A DNA stretch of 64,000 nt, taken from Aeromonas rivipollensis. GTDB taxonomy: Bacteria; Pseudomonadota; Gammaproteobacteria; Enterobacterales; Aeromonadaceae. This document shows positions 1-10,000 of this stretch, in pieces. The stretch is from NCBI RefSeq assembly GCF_010974825.1, contig NZ_JAAILA010000003.1, forward strand, positions 186,001 to 250,000, read 5' to 3'. A model generated the notes under the pieces. It had not been told where the DNA came from, made no database searches, and saw only the letters and a list, made by a program, of their open reading frames with translations. Within the stretch, counting starts at the first letter, position 1; each line of letters starts with the position of its first letter. The translations under genes and the position numbers were made by a program.

Positions 1-1
1 G

Positions 2-349
2 GCCCGCCTCAATGCCCTGGTTCGCCGCAGCGCCGGTTTCATCTCCCCCAGGGTGAAGGCGGGTGACTACGAGCTGGATCTCTCCCGCAAGGAGCTCACC
101 GTCGCCGGCGAAGTCACTGTGCTCACCAGTTTCGAGTATCTGATCCTGGAATACCTGATGCGCAACGCCCGCCAGGTGGTTTCCAAGCAACAGCTGCTGG
201 ATCAACTCTATGGCGATGGCGAAGGGGATCCGAACACCATAGAGGTGATGGTGAGCCGACTGCGCAAGAAGCTGGATCCGGAAGGGGTCATAGCCCCCAT
301 CTCCACCATCCGCCGTCAGGGTTACATCTTCAATCTCTCCTGCAGCTGA
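2..349 (+). CDS. phoP: PhoP-type response regulator, C-terminal part (5' end outside window)
   Basis: The reading frame is already open at base 2, so only the last 115 residues or so are present. They form an OmpR/PhoB winged-helix DNA-binding domain, with a VVSKQQLLDQLY stretch, a recognition helix around NTIEVMVSRLRKKL and the closing TIRRQGYIF hairpin. These segments resemble enterobacterial PhoP closely. The stop TGA overlaps the ATG of the next gene (TGATG), so the two are translationally coupled with the PhoQ-like kinase. By family, phosphorylated PhoP activates genes for low Mg2+, acid or cationic-peptide stress. The receiver domain is not visible, so QseB or PmrA subfamily membership is excluded mainly by the kinase partner. 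Confidence 0.85.
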   Translation, partial: ARLNALVRRSAGFISPRVKAGDYELDLSRKELTVAGEVTVLTSFEYLILEYLMRNARQVVSKQQLLDQLYGDGEGDPNTIEVMVSRLRKKLDPEGVIAPISTIRRQGYIFNLSCS

Positions 350-1731
350 TGCCCCGTTTCATGCTGCACCCCATGCAACTGATCCGCCGCTCGCTGCACC
401 TCAAGCTGATGCTGAGCGCCATGCTGGTCATCGCAATCATCATGACCTTCTCCGTCTATATCCTCTATCTTGGCCACGCCGAGGAGCAGGCGCAGAAAGC
501 CAGCATCCGCATGCAGGAGAATCTCTCCAAGCTCTTCTCCTCCAAGCAGCCCGATCCCCATGCCATTACGGATCTTGGCAACATCACCCCGGATGCCATC
601 GACCCCAATCTCGACACCCTTATCTGCCGCTCCGACGGTGAGCTGAGCTGGTCCAGCCTGCACATGCCTGAGGTGATCACCATGAAGGGGACCATCTGCC
701 GGGATCTGATGAAATACCTTGGCGGTCTGGATCAGGACTATTTCTTCAAGCTGCACACCATCAAGAACGGCGAGAGCTACTTCATCTACAGCCTGCGCTT
801 CCTGCGCAACCACGGCGACGGCCCCACCACCTACTACGTGGTCATGGTCGATTCCGCCAAGCGTTACCAGGCCCAGACCCGGGAGTATCTCTACCGCTGC
901 ATTCGTCAGGCGCTGCTCTCTTATTGCCTGCTCGGGGCCCTGCTGCTGCTCACCAGCTTCTGGAGTCTCTCCTCCCTGCGCACCATGGCGCGGCAGATTG
1001 ACGAGATCCGCGCAGGCTCCCGGGAGTCGCTCTCCAACGACTACGAGCGGGAGCTGACGCCGCTGACCGAGTCGGTCAACCAGCTGCTGGAGAACGAACG
1101 CCAGCAGACCCAGCGTTATCAGCACGCCCTGAACGATCTGGCCCACAGCCTGAAAACCCGGCTGGCGCTCATCCAGATCACCGCCCAGGAGCTCAAGCTC
1201 GGCCACGATATCCATGACAATATCAGTGAGCAGATCACCACCATGGATCAGATCATCCAGTACCAGCTGCGCCGGGCCGTCACCGGACGAAAACGCCTTG
1301 CCAGCAAGGGTACCGAGCCTGTGCCCCTCATCGAGAAGCTGCTGGCCAGCCTCACCAAGGTCTACCGCCACAAGAAGCTGCAGACCGTCTTCCAGTTTGA
1401 TGACGACGTCTTCTTTCACGGTGAACAGGGCGATCTGATGGAGTTGATGGGCAACCTGCTCGACAACGCCTGCAAGTTCGCCATAAGCGAGATCCAGGTG
1501 CGGGTCAACCGCCAGGGCAGCGGCCTGCTCATCGTGGTGGAAGACGACGGCCCCGGCATAGACCCCGGCAAATCGCAGCAGATCTTCCAGCGCGGCGTGC
1601 GGGCAGACAGCTCCCCCGGCCAGGGAATAGGGCTAGCGGTGGTGACCGAAATCGTGCACAGCTATGGCGGCAAGATCCGGGTTGACGAGTCACCGCTTGG
1701 CGGCGCCAGGTTCCATATCACCCTCCCCTGA
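349..1731 (+). CDS. phoQ: PhoQ-like sensor histidine kinase
   Basis: This 460-residue inner-membrane kinase has TM1 at about residues 19-41, a periplasmic sensor of about 145 residues and TM2 near 188-208. The HAMP-like linker is followed by an H-box with LAHSLKTRLA, where His266 is the likely phosphoacceptor. Further on are the N-box (LMGNLLDNA, Asn369/Asn373), a G1 box (EDDGPGID, near 397-404) and a G2 box (GQGIGLAVV). The H-box reads almost like PhoQ of Enterobacteria. The gene overlaps its response regulator by one base. The periplasmic domain has two Cys (CRSDGE and TICRD) that could pair. PhoQ identity is inferred from the H-box and the partner; the sensed ligand cannot be read from sequence. 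Confidence 0.85.
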   Translation: MPRFMLHPMQLIRRSLHLKLMLSAMLVIAIIMTFSVYILYLGHAEEQAQKASIRMQENLSKLFSSKQPDPHAITDLGNITPDAIDPNLDTLICRSDGELSWSSLHMPEVITMKGTICRDLMKYLGGLDQDYFFKLHTIKNGESYFIYSLRFLRNHGDGPTTYYVVMVDSAKRYQAQTREYLYRCIRQALLSYCLLGALLLLTSFWSLSSLRTMARQIDEIRAGSRESLSNDYERELTPLTESVNQLLENERQQTQRYQHALNDLAHSLKTRLALIQITAQELKLGHDIHDNISEQITTMDQIIQYQLRRAVTGRKRLASKGTEPVPLIEKLLASLTKVYRHKKLQTVFQFDDDVFFHGEQGDLMELMGNLLDNACKFAISEIQVRVNRQGSGLLIVVEDDGPGIDPGKSQQIFQRGVRADSSPGQGIGLAVVTEIVHSYGGKIRVDESPLGGARFHITLP

Positions 1732-2118
1732 TACCGCGATAAGGGCTCATCCCATGGGCCCTTCCTTACCTCTATCTCCATGCAGGCTCTGCCCTGCCTG
1801 GATCCAGCACCTTCCAGATCCTTCCATCATTCCCAGACCACTTTATGAGGATTCACCGGCCCTGCCACATCCTCCTGGATACGGCGTCACCTATGGTTCC
1901 CTCATAGGGGGAATGCCACGACACCAGGTGGACAGACATAAAAAAACCGGCCGCAAGGGCCGGTGAAACAGTTCAGGCTTGTCAGGTGACAATTCGCACC
2001 CAGCGGATGAAGACAGCTTCCAATTCCCTGTGAAACCCTGCCCTCTTGAGTACGTGATGTCACTCTACGCCAGGGTCACTGAATCGGGACTGAACCATTT
2101 GTGCATTCTTTATCCGCC
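1732..2118. other. Intergenic region between convergent phoQ and glk
   Basis: No supportable gene lies here. The only clear signal is the minus-strand terminator near 1940-1964 that would end glk transcription; phoQ has no obvious hairpin terminator of its own. Confidence 0.6.
1941..1964 (-). terminator. Rho-independent terminator downstream of glk
   Basis: Perfect 7-bp stem ACCGGCC/GGCCGGT (1946-1952 with 1958-1964) and a 5-nt loop. The A run at 1940-1946 reads as a U run on the minus strand. It lies about 155 bp beyond the glk stop. Confidence 0.8.
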
Positions 2119-3087
2119 TCAGAGGCGGAACCCGAGGGACTGGCGCAGATAGGCGCCCGCCCCCAGCAGGCCGGGGCCCTCATGGGTGATGAGGAACACC
2201 GGGATGTCTTTCAGATAAGGCTTGAAGCGACCCTTGTCCTCGAAGGCGACCCGAAAGCCGGAGCCGATGAAGAACTCCTGGAAGCGGGGCACAATACCGC
2301 CGGCGATATAGACGCCGCCGAAGGTGCCCATATTGAGGGCCAGGTTGCCGGCAAAACGGCCCATGAGCACGCAGAACAGGCTCAGGGTGCGGCGGCAATC
2401 GAGGCAGTCACCCGCCAGCGCCCGCTCGGTGATGTCTTTGGGGGCAAAGGGCTCGGGTTCACGGCCATCGGATTTGACCAGGCCGCGATAGAGATTGACC
2501 AGCCCCGGGCCTGAGAGGAAACGCTCGGCAGACACATGGCCCAGCTCGCCACGCATCACCTGCAGCACCGCATCTTCCTCTTCCGTGTTGGCGGCAAAGT
2601 CCACGTGACCGCCCTCCCCCGGCAGACTGAGCCACTGCTCGCCCGCCTGCACCAGGTGCGCCACCCCAAGGCCGGTGCCTGCGCCATAGATGGCGATGGG
2701 CTTGCCGGCCACGGGGGCGGCCCCCCCGAGCTGGATGCGATCCGCCTCAGCCAGCACCGGGACGGCCATGGAGACGGCGGTGAAATCGTTGATCACCTGC
2801 AGGCGATCCAGGCCCAGGTTGCTCTGCATCTCGTGGATGGAGAACTCCCAGCTGTGGTTGGTCATGGCGACCCAGTCGCCGTTGATGGGACAGGCGATGG
2901 CGATGCAGGCTTCGCCCACCTTGACGCCATGCTCCTCCAGATAGAGGCGCATCACGGCCTCGAGGCTGGGGTGGGCCAGCCCGGAATAGGTCTTTGCCTG
3001 GGAAATGGCGCCGGTCGCCAACTCGCAGAGGGCCAGCCGGGCATTGGTACCGCCTACGTCGCCCACCAGCGCATGGGTATGCTGCAT
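2119..3087 (-). CDS. glk: Glucokinase
   Basis: Cytosolic ATP:glucose 6-phosphotransferase, 322 residues against 321 in E. coli Glk. The N-terminal phosphate-binding loop [12 protein letters not shown] starts at residue 9. The conserved INDFTAV motif carries the catalytic Asp101, and a second glycine-rich loop GAGTGLG lies near 135-141, followed by LPGEGGH. It makes glucose-6-phosphate from internal glucose and so feeds glycolysis and the Entner-Doudoroff route. It is divergent from hexR, the regulator of central sugar metabolism, across a 350-bp region with several palindromes, which suggests sugar-responsive control. Nothing is abnormal in the frame. Confidence 0.95.
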   Translation of the reverse strand: MQHTHALVGDVGGTNARLALCELATGAISQAKTYSGLAHPSLEAVMRLYLEEHGVKVGEACIAIACPINGDWVAMTNHSWEFSIHEMQSNLGLDRLQVINDFTAVSMAVPVLAEADRIQLGGAAPVAGKPIAIYGAGTGLGVAHLVQAGEQWLSLPGEGGHVDFAANTEEEDAVLQVMRGELGHVSAERFLSGPGLVNLYRGLVKSDGREPEPFAPKDITERALAGDCLDCRRTLSLFCVLMGRFAGNLALNMGTFGGVYIAGGIVPRFQEFFIGSGFRVAFEDKGRFKPYLKDIPVFLITHEGPGLLGAGAYLRQSLGFRL

Positions 3088-3217
3088 AACAAACTCCTTC
3101 GTTACCGACTCGGGGCGGCCCTTACCGTCCCGACATTGTTATTTGGTTGCAATACTACCCGAGCCCCTTCCCTTGCGGCGCGTCGGATGAATGCAACTGT
3201 GCGCCCGCTCACAGTGT

Positions 3218-3232
3218 TGTTGCTTTGCAACA
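3218..3232. promoter_or_regulatory. Palindrome upstream of glk (possible operator)
   Basis: Perfect inverted repeat TGTTGC-TTT-GCAACA, about 130 bp upstream of the glk start. The binding protein is unknown. Confidence 0.3.
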
Positions 3233-3234
3233 TT

Positions 3235-3248
3235 TGTAAGCGTTTTCA
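3235..3248. promoter_or_regulatory. LacI-family-type operator candidate
   Basis: TGTAAGCGTTTTCA fits the general LacI/GalR-type pattern TGNAANCGNTTNCA. It sits between the divergent glk and hexR genes. A second, related palindrome GATAAGCGCTTGTC lies at 3328-3341. The assignment is by pattern only. Confidence 0.35.
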
Positions 3249-3401
3249 AGGGTCGGATGGAAGTTTGTAACCAAAAGCACGAAATAATTAGACATGAGTC
3301 ATACTTTGTGGGGACGAGATTAGTTCCGATAAGCGCTTGTCTTGTATAGTCATCAAGTAGATTGGAAACCTGCTTGAGCTGTGAATTTAGTGCACAGACA
3401 C

Positions 3402-3416
3402 TGAAGTTAAATTACA
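3402..3416. promoter_or_regulatory. HexR-like box upstream of hexR
   Basis: TGAAGTTAAATTACA resembles the gammaproteobacterial HexR consensus TGTAATwwwATTACA, with an exact right half and a partly matching left half. It ends 20 bp before the hexR start, consistent with autorepression. Confidence 0.45.
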
Positions 3417-3435
3417 AAAATGCCTGGTGGTAATG

Positions 3436-4290
3436 ATGAATACCCTCGATAAAATTACGAACAATTTGGAAAGTTTCAGTAAATCAGAGCGTAAGGTGGC
3501 TGAAGTGATCCTGGCGTCGCCCCAGACCGCCATTCACTCCAGCATTGCCACCCTCGCCAAGCTGGCCGATGTCAGCGAACCGACCGTCAATCGCTTCTGC
3601 CGTCGTCTCGATACCAAGGGCTTCCCCGACTTCAAGCTGCACCTGGCCCAGAGCCTGGCCAACGGCACCCCTTATGTGAACCGCCACGTGGAAGCGGAAG
3701 ACGGGCCCGATACCTATACCGCCAAGATCTTCGAATCCACCATGGCCTGTCTCGATGCCGCCAAGAACAGCCTGGACATCTCCGCCATCAACCGCTGCGT
3801 CGATATCCTGACCCAGTCCAAGAAGATCAGCTTCTTCGGCCTGGGCGCCTCTTCCGCCGTGGCCCGCGATGCCCAGAACAAATTCTTCCGCTTCAACATC
3901 CCCGTGGTGAGCTTCGACGACATCGTCATGATGCGCATGAGCTGCATCAACAGCAGCGAAGGGGATGTGGTGGTGCTGATCTCCCACACCGGCCGCACCA
4001 AGGCGCTGGTGGAAATCGCGGCCCTGGCCCGTGAAAACGATGCCACCGTCATCGGCATGACCGCCAAGGATTCCCCCCTGGCCCGGGAGTGCAACCTGGT
4101 GCTCTCCATGGATGTGCCGGAAGACACCGACGTCTATATGCCGATGGCGTCCCGCATCGCCCAGCTGGCCCTGGTGGACGTGCTGGCAACCGGCTTTACC
4201 CTGCGCCGTGGCATGAAATTTCGCGAAAACCTGAAGAAAGTCAAAGAAGGTTTGCGCGAATCCCGCTTTGATACCCCGCATAATTCCTGA
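3436..4290 (+). CDS. hexR: HexR, RpiR-family transcriptional regulator
   Basis: This 284-residue regulator has an N-terminal RpiR helix-turn-helix, about residues 1-75, with LADVSEPTVNRFCRRLDTKGFPDF. A C-terminal SIS sugar-phosphate domain follows, about 120-260, with FFGLGASSAVA and SHTGRTK. It matches E. coli HexR along its length. HexR binds 2-keto-3-deoxy-6-phosphogluconate and controls glycolytic, Entner-Doudoroff and gluconeogenic genes. GTG at 3427 and ATG at 3433 are also in frame; ATG 3436 gives the E. coli-like N-terminus MNTLDKI and follows GGTGG. The gene sits between glk and pykA, two plausible targets. Confidence 0.93.
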   Translation: MNTLDKITNNLESFSKSERKVAEVILASPQTAIHSSIATLAKLADVSEPTVNRFCRRLDTKGFPDFKLHLAQSLANGTPYVNRHVEAEDGPDTYTAKIFESTMACLDAAKNSLDISAINRCVDILTQSKKISFFGLGASSAVARDAQNKFFRFNIPVVSFDDIVMMRMSCINSSEGDVVVLISHTGRTKALVEIAALARENDATVIGMTAKDSPLARECNLVLSMDVPEDTDVYMPMASRIAQLALVDVLATGFTLRRGMKFRENLKKVKEGLRESRFDTPHNS

Positions 4291-4344
4291 ATCATTCGGG
4301 GGTCCGCCCCCGACTGTCTATGCCACCGGGCTTGGTGTAGTATC

Positions 4345-4359
4345 GTAATTTAATAACAC
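4345..4359. promoter_or_regulatory. HexR-like box upstream of pykA
   Basis: CGTAATTTAATAACA matches 12 of 15 positions of TGTAATTTTATTACA, about 93 bp before the pykA start. Regulation of pykA by HexR is known in related bacteria; here it is inferred from the motif. Confidence 0.5.
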
Positions 4360-4451
4360 AAGGCCACCCAGATGGCCTGCAAGCAGGCGCCATGCCACAT
4401 GCTTGACGGGGCAGTATTTCAAGTCATATCAACTTCACATTGGAGTCTTTC

Positions 4452-5891
4452 ATGCCAAGACGTACAAAGATTGTAACCACACTCGGTCCGGCGACCGATC
4501 GCGACGGCATCCTCGAGGGGATCATTCGCGCCGGTGCCGACATGGTGCGGATGAACTTCTCTCACGGCACTCCTGAAGATCATATCCTGCGCGCCAACCA
4601 GGTGCGTGAAATCGCCGCCAAGCTGGGCCGTCATGTGGCCATCATGGGGGACCTGCAAGGCCCCAAGATCCGCGTTTCCACCTTCAAGGATGGCAAGATC
4701 TACCTCGCCATCGGTGACAAGTTCATTCTCGATGCCGCCCTCGGCAAGGGGGAAGGCTGCCAGGAGCAGGTCGGCATCGACTACAAGAGTCTGCCAAACG
4801 ACGTGGTAGCCGGCGACATCCTGCTGCTGGACGATGGCCGCGTGCAACTGAAAGTCGAGCAGGTCGAAGGCACCCGCATTCACACCACAGTCACAGTGGC
4901 CGGGCCTCTCTCCAACAACAAGGGCATCAACAAGAAAGGGGGCGGTCTCTCCGCTCCGGCCCTGACCGAGAAGGACAAGGAAGACATCAAGACCGCCGCC
5001 CGCATGAACGTGGACTACCTGGCCGTCTCCTTCCCCCGCAGCGGCGATGATCTGCGCTACGCCCGCGAACTGGCCCGCGAAGCCGGCTCCAACGCCAAGA
5101 TAGTGGCCAAGGTCGAGCGCGCCGAAACCGTCGCCAGCGACGAGGCGATGGAAGACATCATCCTCGGCTCCGATGCCGTCATGGTGGCCCGTGGCGATCT
5201 CGGCGTCGAGATCGGCGACCCCGAACTGGTGGGCGTGCAGAAGAAGCTCATTCGTCACTCCCGTCGCCTGAACCGCGTGGTCATCACCGCGACCCAGATG
5301 ATGGAGTCCATGATCAACGCCCCGCTGCCGACCCGCGCCGAGGTGATGGACGTGGCCAACGCCGTGCTGGACGGTACAGATGCTGTGATGCTCTCCGCCG
5401 AGACCGCCGCTGGCCAGTTCCCCATAGAGACGGTCACCTCCATGGCCAGCGTCTGCGTGGGTGCCGAGAAGCACCCTAGCCTGAACGTCTCCAACCACCG
5501 CATGAGCTACACCTTCACCTCGGTGGAAGAGGCCGTGGCCATGTCCACCATGTATGCCGCCAACCACCTGGAAGGGGTCAAGGCGATAGTGGCACTGACC
5601 GAGTCCGGCACCACACCGCTGCTGATGTCCCGCATCAGCTCAGGCCTGCCGATCTTCGCCATGTCTCCCCACAACAAGACGCTAGCCTGGACCAACCTCT
5701 ACCGCGGTGTCACCCCTGTGCTGTTCGACGGCGACGAGAGCAAGCCGGTCTACGAGGTGTGCCGCGAGGCGCTGGACGTGCTCAAGGCCAAGGGCCTGGT
5801 CCAGAGCGGCGACATGGTGCTGCTGACCCACGGCGACAAGATGGAAACCGTGGGCAGTACCAACACCTGCAAGGTGATGATGGTCGAGTAA
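4452..5891 (+). CDS. pykA: Pyruvate kinase II
   Basis: Cytosolic pyruvate kinase, 479 residues, converting phosphoenolpyruvate and ADP to pyruvate and ATP. It follows the PykA rather than PykF pattern ([33 protein letters not shown]). Visible features are the N-terminal substrate Arg/Lys segment, the barrel residues [11 protein letters not shown] and the active-site signature [10 protein letters not shown], and the C-terminal [17 protein letters not shown] domain. The ATG at 4452 follows TGGAG at 4441-4445; an upstream in-frame TTG at 4440 overlaps this ribosome site and is unlikely. A hairpin terminator follows at once. Confidence 0.95.
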   Translation: MPRRTKIVTTLGPATDRDGILEGIIRAGADMVRMNFSHGTPEDHILRANQVREIAAKLGRHVAIMGDLQGPKIRVSTFKDGKIYLAIGDKFILDAALGKGEGCQEQVGIDYKSLPNDVVAGDILLLDDGRVQLKVEQVEGTRIHTTVTVAGPLSNNKGINKKGGGLSAPALTEKDKEDIKTAARMNVDYLAVSFPRSGDDLRYARELAREAGSNAKIVAKVERAETVASDEAMEDIILGSDAVMVARGDLGVEIGDPELVGVQKKLIRHSRRLNRVVITATQMMESMINAPLPTRAEVMDVANAVLDGTDAVMLSAETAAGQFPIETVTSMASVCVGAEKHPSLNVSNHRMSYTFTSVEEAVAMSTMYAANHLEGVKAIVALTESGTTPLLMSRISSGLPIFAMSPHNKTLAWTNLYRGVTPVLFDGDESKPVYEVCREALDVLKAKGLVQSGDMVLLTHGDKMETVGSTNTCKVMMVE

Positions 5892-5914
5892 TCCCTCGCT
5901 TGGACATAGACAAC

Positions 5915-5940
5915 AACGGCTCCCGCGGGAGCCGTTTTTT
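5915..5940 (+). terminator. Rho-independent terminator of pykA
   Basis: Self-complementary stem AACGGCTCCC/GGGAGCCGTT directly followed by TTTT, 24 bp after the pykA stop. Confidence 0.85.
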
Positions 5941-5957
5941 ATGGCGCCAAACCAGGT

Positions 5958-6992
5958 TCAGCCACGAAACAGCTCCACCTTGTCCCCATCCTGCAGGCTG
6001 CCGGCGCCGCGTACCACCACCCTGTCCCCCTGCTTGAGGGCCCCGCTCACCGCCACCTGCCGATTGTCCCCGAACAGCACAGTCACCGGCACCCGGTTCA
6101 CGGTCAGTGCCTCACCGCGCTGCTCCACCTGATAGACCACGCTCCCCTCGGTGCCGAGCACCAGGGCATCCCGCGGCAGCAACATGGTCTGCTGCTCCAC
6201 GAGCGGCAGCGCCACTCGCACCGGCGAGCCTATGATGAAACGACCCGGCTCTGGCCTGAGGCGCAGCTCGATGAGGCGCGACTTGGGATCGGCGCTCGCC
6301 GCCCGCTGGTAATAGACGGCGTGGCCGCTGAGCTGCTCCCCTTCCACCCGCAACCTGGCCTTAGCTTCCAGCTGGCTGGCCCAGACGATGGGGGCCCGCA
6401 GCCGGATGTCAGGCTGCGCCGGGTTGACCAGCTCCAGCGCCCGCTCCCCCGCGTCCACATGCTCCCCCGGCTGGATGAAGTGCTCGTTCACTACCCCATC
6501 GAAGGGGGCGAAGATGTGGGTTCTTTGCAACTGCTCCTCGATCTGGCGCACCTGTACCCGGGCCAGCTGCTCCGCCAGCTCGGCCTGCTCTACTTCATAG
6601 CGCGCCTTGTCGTACTGGCTCTGGGAGGCACTCTTCTGCTGGTGCAGCCGCTCGAGGCGCTGGAACTCGGCGCGGGCGTAGCGCAGCTTGCTCGCCTCCC
6701 TCGCTTGCTCGGCCCGGGACTGCTCCAGGGAGAGGTGCAGGGTGGCGGCGTCCAGGCGCAGTAGCTCGTCCCCCGCCTTCACCCGGCTGCCGAACTCGGC
6801 AATCCACTCCACCCGACCACTCACCTCTGCGCTCAGCGCCGCCTGCTGGCGGCTCGCGACAGTGCCGCTGACCCAGATGCTGGCCCCCGCCTCCCCCTGG
6901 GTCACGGCCGCCAGGGTCACCACCTTTGCCCCGGCAGGCCCTGCTGCCAGCAGGGCCAGGGTCATCATCATCCTTGTGAACATCTGTATCAT
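5958..6992 (-). CDS. RND efflux periplasmic adaptor (membrane fusion protein)
   Basis: This 344-residue HlyD/AcrA-type adaptor has a signal peptide of about 22 residues (MMMTLALLAAGPAGA). A biotinyl-lipoyl-like half (SGRVEWIAEFGSRVKAGD) is followed by an alpha-helical hairpin of about residues 80-150 rich in Glu, Gln and Arg. The second lipoyl half is HIFAPFDGVV, and beta-barrel and membrane-proximal domains follow. The start follows AAGGAG by 7 nt. It lies 14 bp downstream of the RND permease gene and is surely co-transcribed; permease before adaptor is the reverse of the acrAB order. There is no outer-membrane factor in the operon, so a shared TolC-like channel is expected. The substrate is unknown. 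Confidence 0.85.
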   Translation of the reverse strand: MIQMFTRMMMTLALLAAGPAGAKVVTLAAVTQGEAGASIWVSGTVASRQQAALSAEVSGRVEWIAEFGSRVKAGDELLRLDAATLHLSLEQSRAEQAREASKLRYARAEFQRLERLHQQKSASQSQYDKARYEVEQAELAEQLARVQVRQIEEQLQRTHIFAPFDGVVNEHFIQPGEHVDAGERALELVNPAQPDIRLRAPIVWASQLEAKARLRVEGEQLSGHAVYYQRAASADPKSRLIELRLRPEPGRFIIGSPVRVALPLVEQQTMLLPRDALVLGTEGSVVYQVEQRGEALTVNRVPVTVLFGDNRQVAVSGALKQGDRVVVRGAGSLQDGDKVELFRG

Positions 6993-7006
6993 CGATAGGC
7001 TCCTTC

Positions 7007-10000
7007 TCAGGCCCGCTGCCGGATGGCGTGGGGCGCGTCGACCCGCTCACCCAGCCGCAGGAAGGCGGGTAACAGGACCAGGGTGAACAGGGTACTGCAA
7101 CTCATGCCGCCGACGATGACGGTGGCGAGCCCGCGGTAGATTTCGCTGCCCTCGCTCGGGCTCAGCATCAGCGGCAGCATGCCGAAGATGCTGGTGAGGC
7201 TGGTCATGGCAATGGGCCTCATCCGGCTTTGCAGGGCATCGGCCACCGCCGACTGGCGGCTCATTCCTTCCCGCTCGGCCATGCGGGTCTGGTGCACCAG
7301 CAGGATGGCGTTGTTGACTACCAGCCCCAGCAGGATCACGAAACCGATGATGGTGAGCAAGTCCATCGGCAGCGGCACCAGCAGGCCGCTCAGGTGCAGC
7401 GCCAGCACGCCGCCCACTGTGGCGAGCGGCAGGGTCAGCAGCACCAGCACGGCATCCTTGAGGGAGGCGAAGACCCCCCACAGCAAGATGAGCAGTATCA
7501 TCACGGCGAACAGGAAGATGCCGCCGAGGTTGTCCAGGGCCTGCTGCAGGCTGTCGGCGTTGCCGGCAACCCTCAGCTCGCCCCCGACCGGCAACAGCGG
7601 CCGGATGGCGGCGAAGCTCTTGGTCTGCAGGGTCTCCAGCACCTGCTCCATGCTCATCCCCTCAGGCGGGGTGATCTGCAGGCTGATGCTGCGCCGCCCG
7701 TCGGCCCGAAAGATGCTCTCAGGCCCGAGGCCAGGCTCCACCCGCAGCAACTCGCCGAGGGGGACTATGCGCCCGGACGGAGTCGCGAGCGGCACCGCCT
7801 TCAGCTCGTCCGGATTGGCGGAGGCCTGGCCCATCAGCAGGATGTCGAGCCGCTCCTCCCCGTCGAAATACTCGCCGACCCGCAGGCCGTCGCCGAAGGT
7901 CTGGATGATGGCGGGCAAGGGGCTGCGATCCCAACCCACCTCGGCCAGACGCCTGTCCTGGGGCACCAGCCGCAGCTCGGGGGCGGTGAAGTCGAGCCCG
8001 GGCTCAGGCCTTATCTGGGCCCCCGGCAAGTCGCGCTGCACCATGGCCATACTCTCTCTGGCCGCCTGATAGAGCGCTGGCAACTCGCCCCCCTGGATCA
8101 GCAACGAGATGCCGTTCTCGCTGTCGAAGCCGCCAAACAGGGAGCCCTGACCACCGAAGACCCGGGTATCGGGTATGCCCACCAGCAGCTGTTTCATCAG
8201 GAGCTGCTCCAGCGCCTTGATCCGGGTCTCGTCCCTGGGGCGCACCCCGATCTGGGCGCCGCCCGGGTAGCGCAATATGTAGTAGTTCTTGAGGGCCGGC
8301 TCCTGCTCCCCCTTCATGTAGGGATCCAGCCTGGCAATGAGCGTGTCTATCACCTCCTCCCGCTGGGCCTTGAGATTGACCCCTGGGGTGAAGCTCATCC
8401 ACACATCGATGGCATCACGCTTGACGTCCGGCAGGTAGTTCATCTTGGGCAGCAGCAGCCAGCTGGCCAGCACGGGCCCGCTCATCATCAGGACGATGAG
8501 GGTCCAGCGCCGGGGGGCAGTGCCGGTCCAGCGGATCACATGGCGGGTGGTGCGCTGCCACAGTGATTCATAGGGATCGACCAGTCGCTCGCGCCCCATC
8601 CAGCGCGCCGCGACCGCCGGCAGCACGGTGACCGCCACCAGCATGGAGACGGTGACGGCGCAGGCGATGGTCAGCGCCAGATCGGCAAACAGTTGACCTT
8701 CTACGTCGTTGAGCAAGAGTACCGGCAGGAAGATGGCGACAGTGGTGAGGGTGGAAGCCACCAGGGCGGTCCACACCCGGCTGGTGCCTTCCAGCGCCGC
8801 CTCGGCCTTGCTCAGATCCCCCCGCTCATGGCGCCGGTAGATGCTCTCCAGCACGACGATGGCTGCATCCAGCACCATGCCGACGGCGAAGGCGATCCCC
8901 GCCAGGGAGATGATGTTCAGCGTCCTGCCCATCACCTTGAGCAGGCAGAAGGTGAGCATGATGCTGATGGGGATGGCGATCGCTATCATCAGGGTCGCCT
9001 TGAGCTGGCGCAGGAAGACCCAGAGGATGGCGCAGGAGAGCAGCACTCCCAGCCCCAGGTTGGCGGTCACCATGCCCACCGCCCGGTTGATGTAGAGGGA
9101 GGCGTCGAACGACTGCTCCATGTGCAGACCGACCGGCTCCAGCACCTCGCGGTTGAGCTCCTCCACCTTGAGCTTGATCCCCTCCAGCGCCGCCAGGGCA
9201 TTGGCCCCGCTCTCCTTGAAGATCTGCGCCGCTATGGCGGTGTTGCCGTTCTGGATGCGCAGCACAGGGTTCTCCTCCCGGGCCAGCCGCACCTCGGCCA
9301 CATCCCGCAGGTAGATGGGCAGACCATCGCGCCAGTCCACCACCTTGTCCCCCAGCGTCTCGACATCGTAGCGACCGGCGAAGCGCAGCTTGTACTCCCA
9401 GCGGCCTATATCGAGGGTGCCGGCCGACACGTCCCAGCCAGTGGTTGCCCGGCTGGCGAGCACGGGTATCTCCACCCCCAGTTCGGCGGCACGATAGGGG
9501 TCGAAGCGGATCTGGATTTGACGCTCGTTGATCCCCTCCACCTCCACGGTCGACACCCCGGGGATGCGCTCAAGCTCAGGCTTGACCCTCGCCTCGATCA
9601 GCGCCTGATGATCGTCGATCGCCCCCTTGGCACCCGGCAATTGCTGGATGAAGAAGAAGGTGAGGGTGTCGTTGCTGCTGTAGTTGTTGACGTAGGGGCC
9701 GCCGATCTTGTCCGGCAGGCCGGAGACCCGGTTCAGGCGCGAGATGACGTCGAGCTGGGCCCGCTGCATGTCGGTGCCGAGGGCAAACTCCATGTCGATT
9801 TCGGTAAAGCCGGGATAGCTGTTGCTGGTGAGGTTTTTCAGCCCCTGTACCCCCTGCATCTCCTGCTCTATGGGGTCGGTGATTTCCGACTCCATCTCCT
9901 GGGGCGAGGCCGAGCGCCAGTCCACCGAGATGTTGAGGTGAGGACGATCGATGTCGGGAAACAGCTGGACAGGCAGTCCCCGGATGCTGAGCAGGCCCAG

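Noticed and set aside
322-1419. Long minus-strand frame across phoQ
   Set aside because: Composition is an antisense shadow of phoQ in GC-rich DNA; no motifs or ribosome site, and phoQ has full family signatures.
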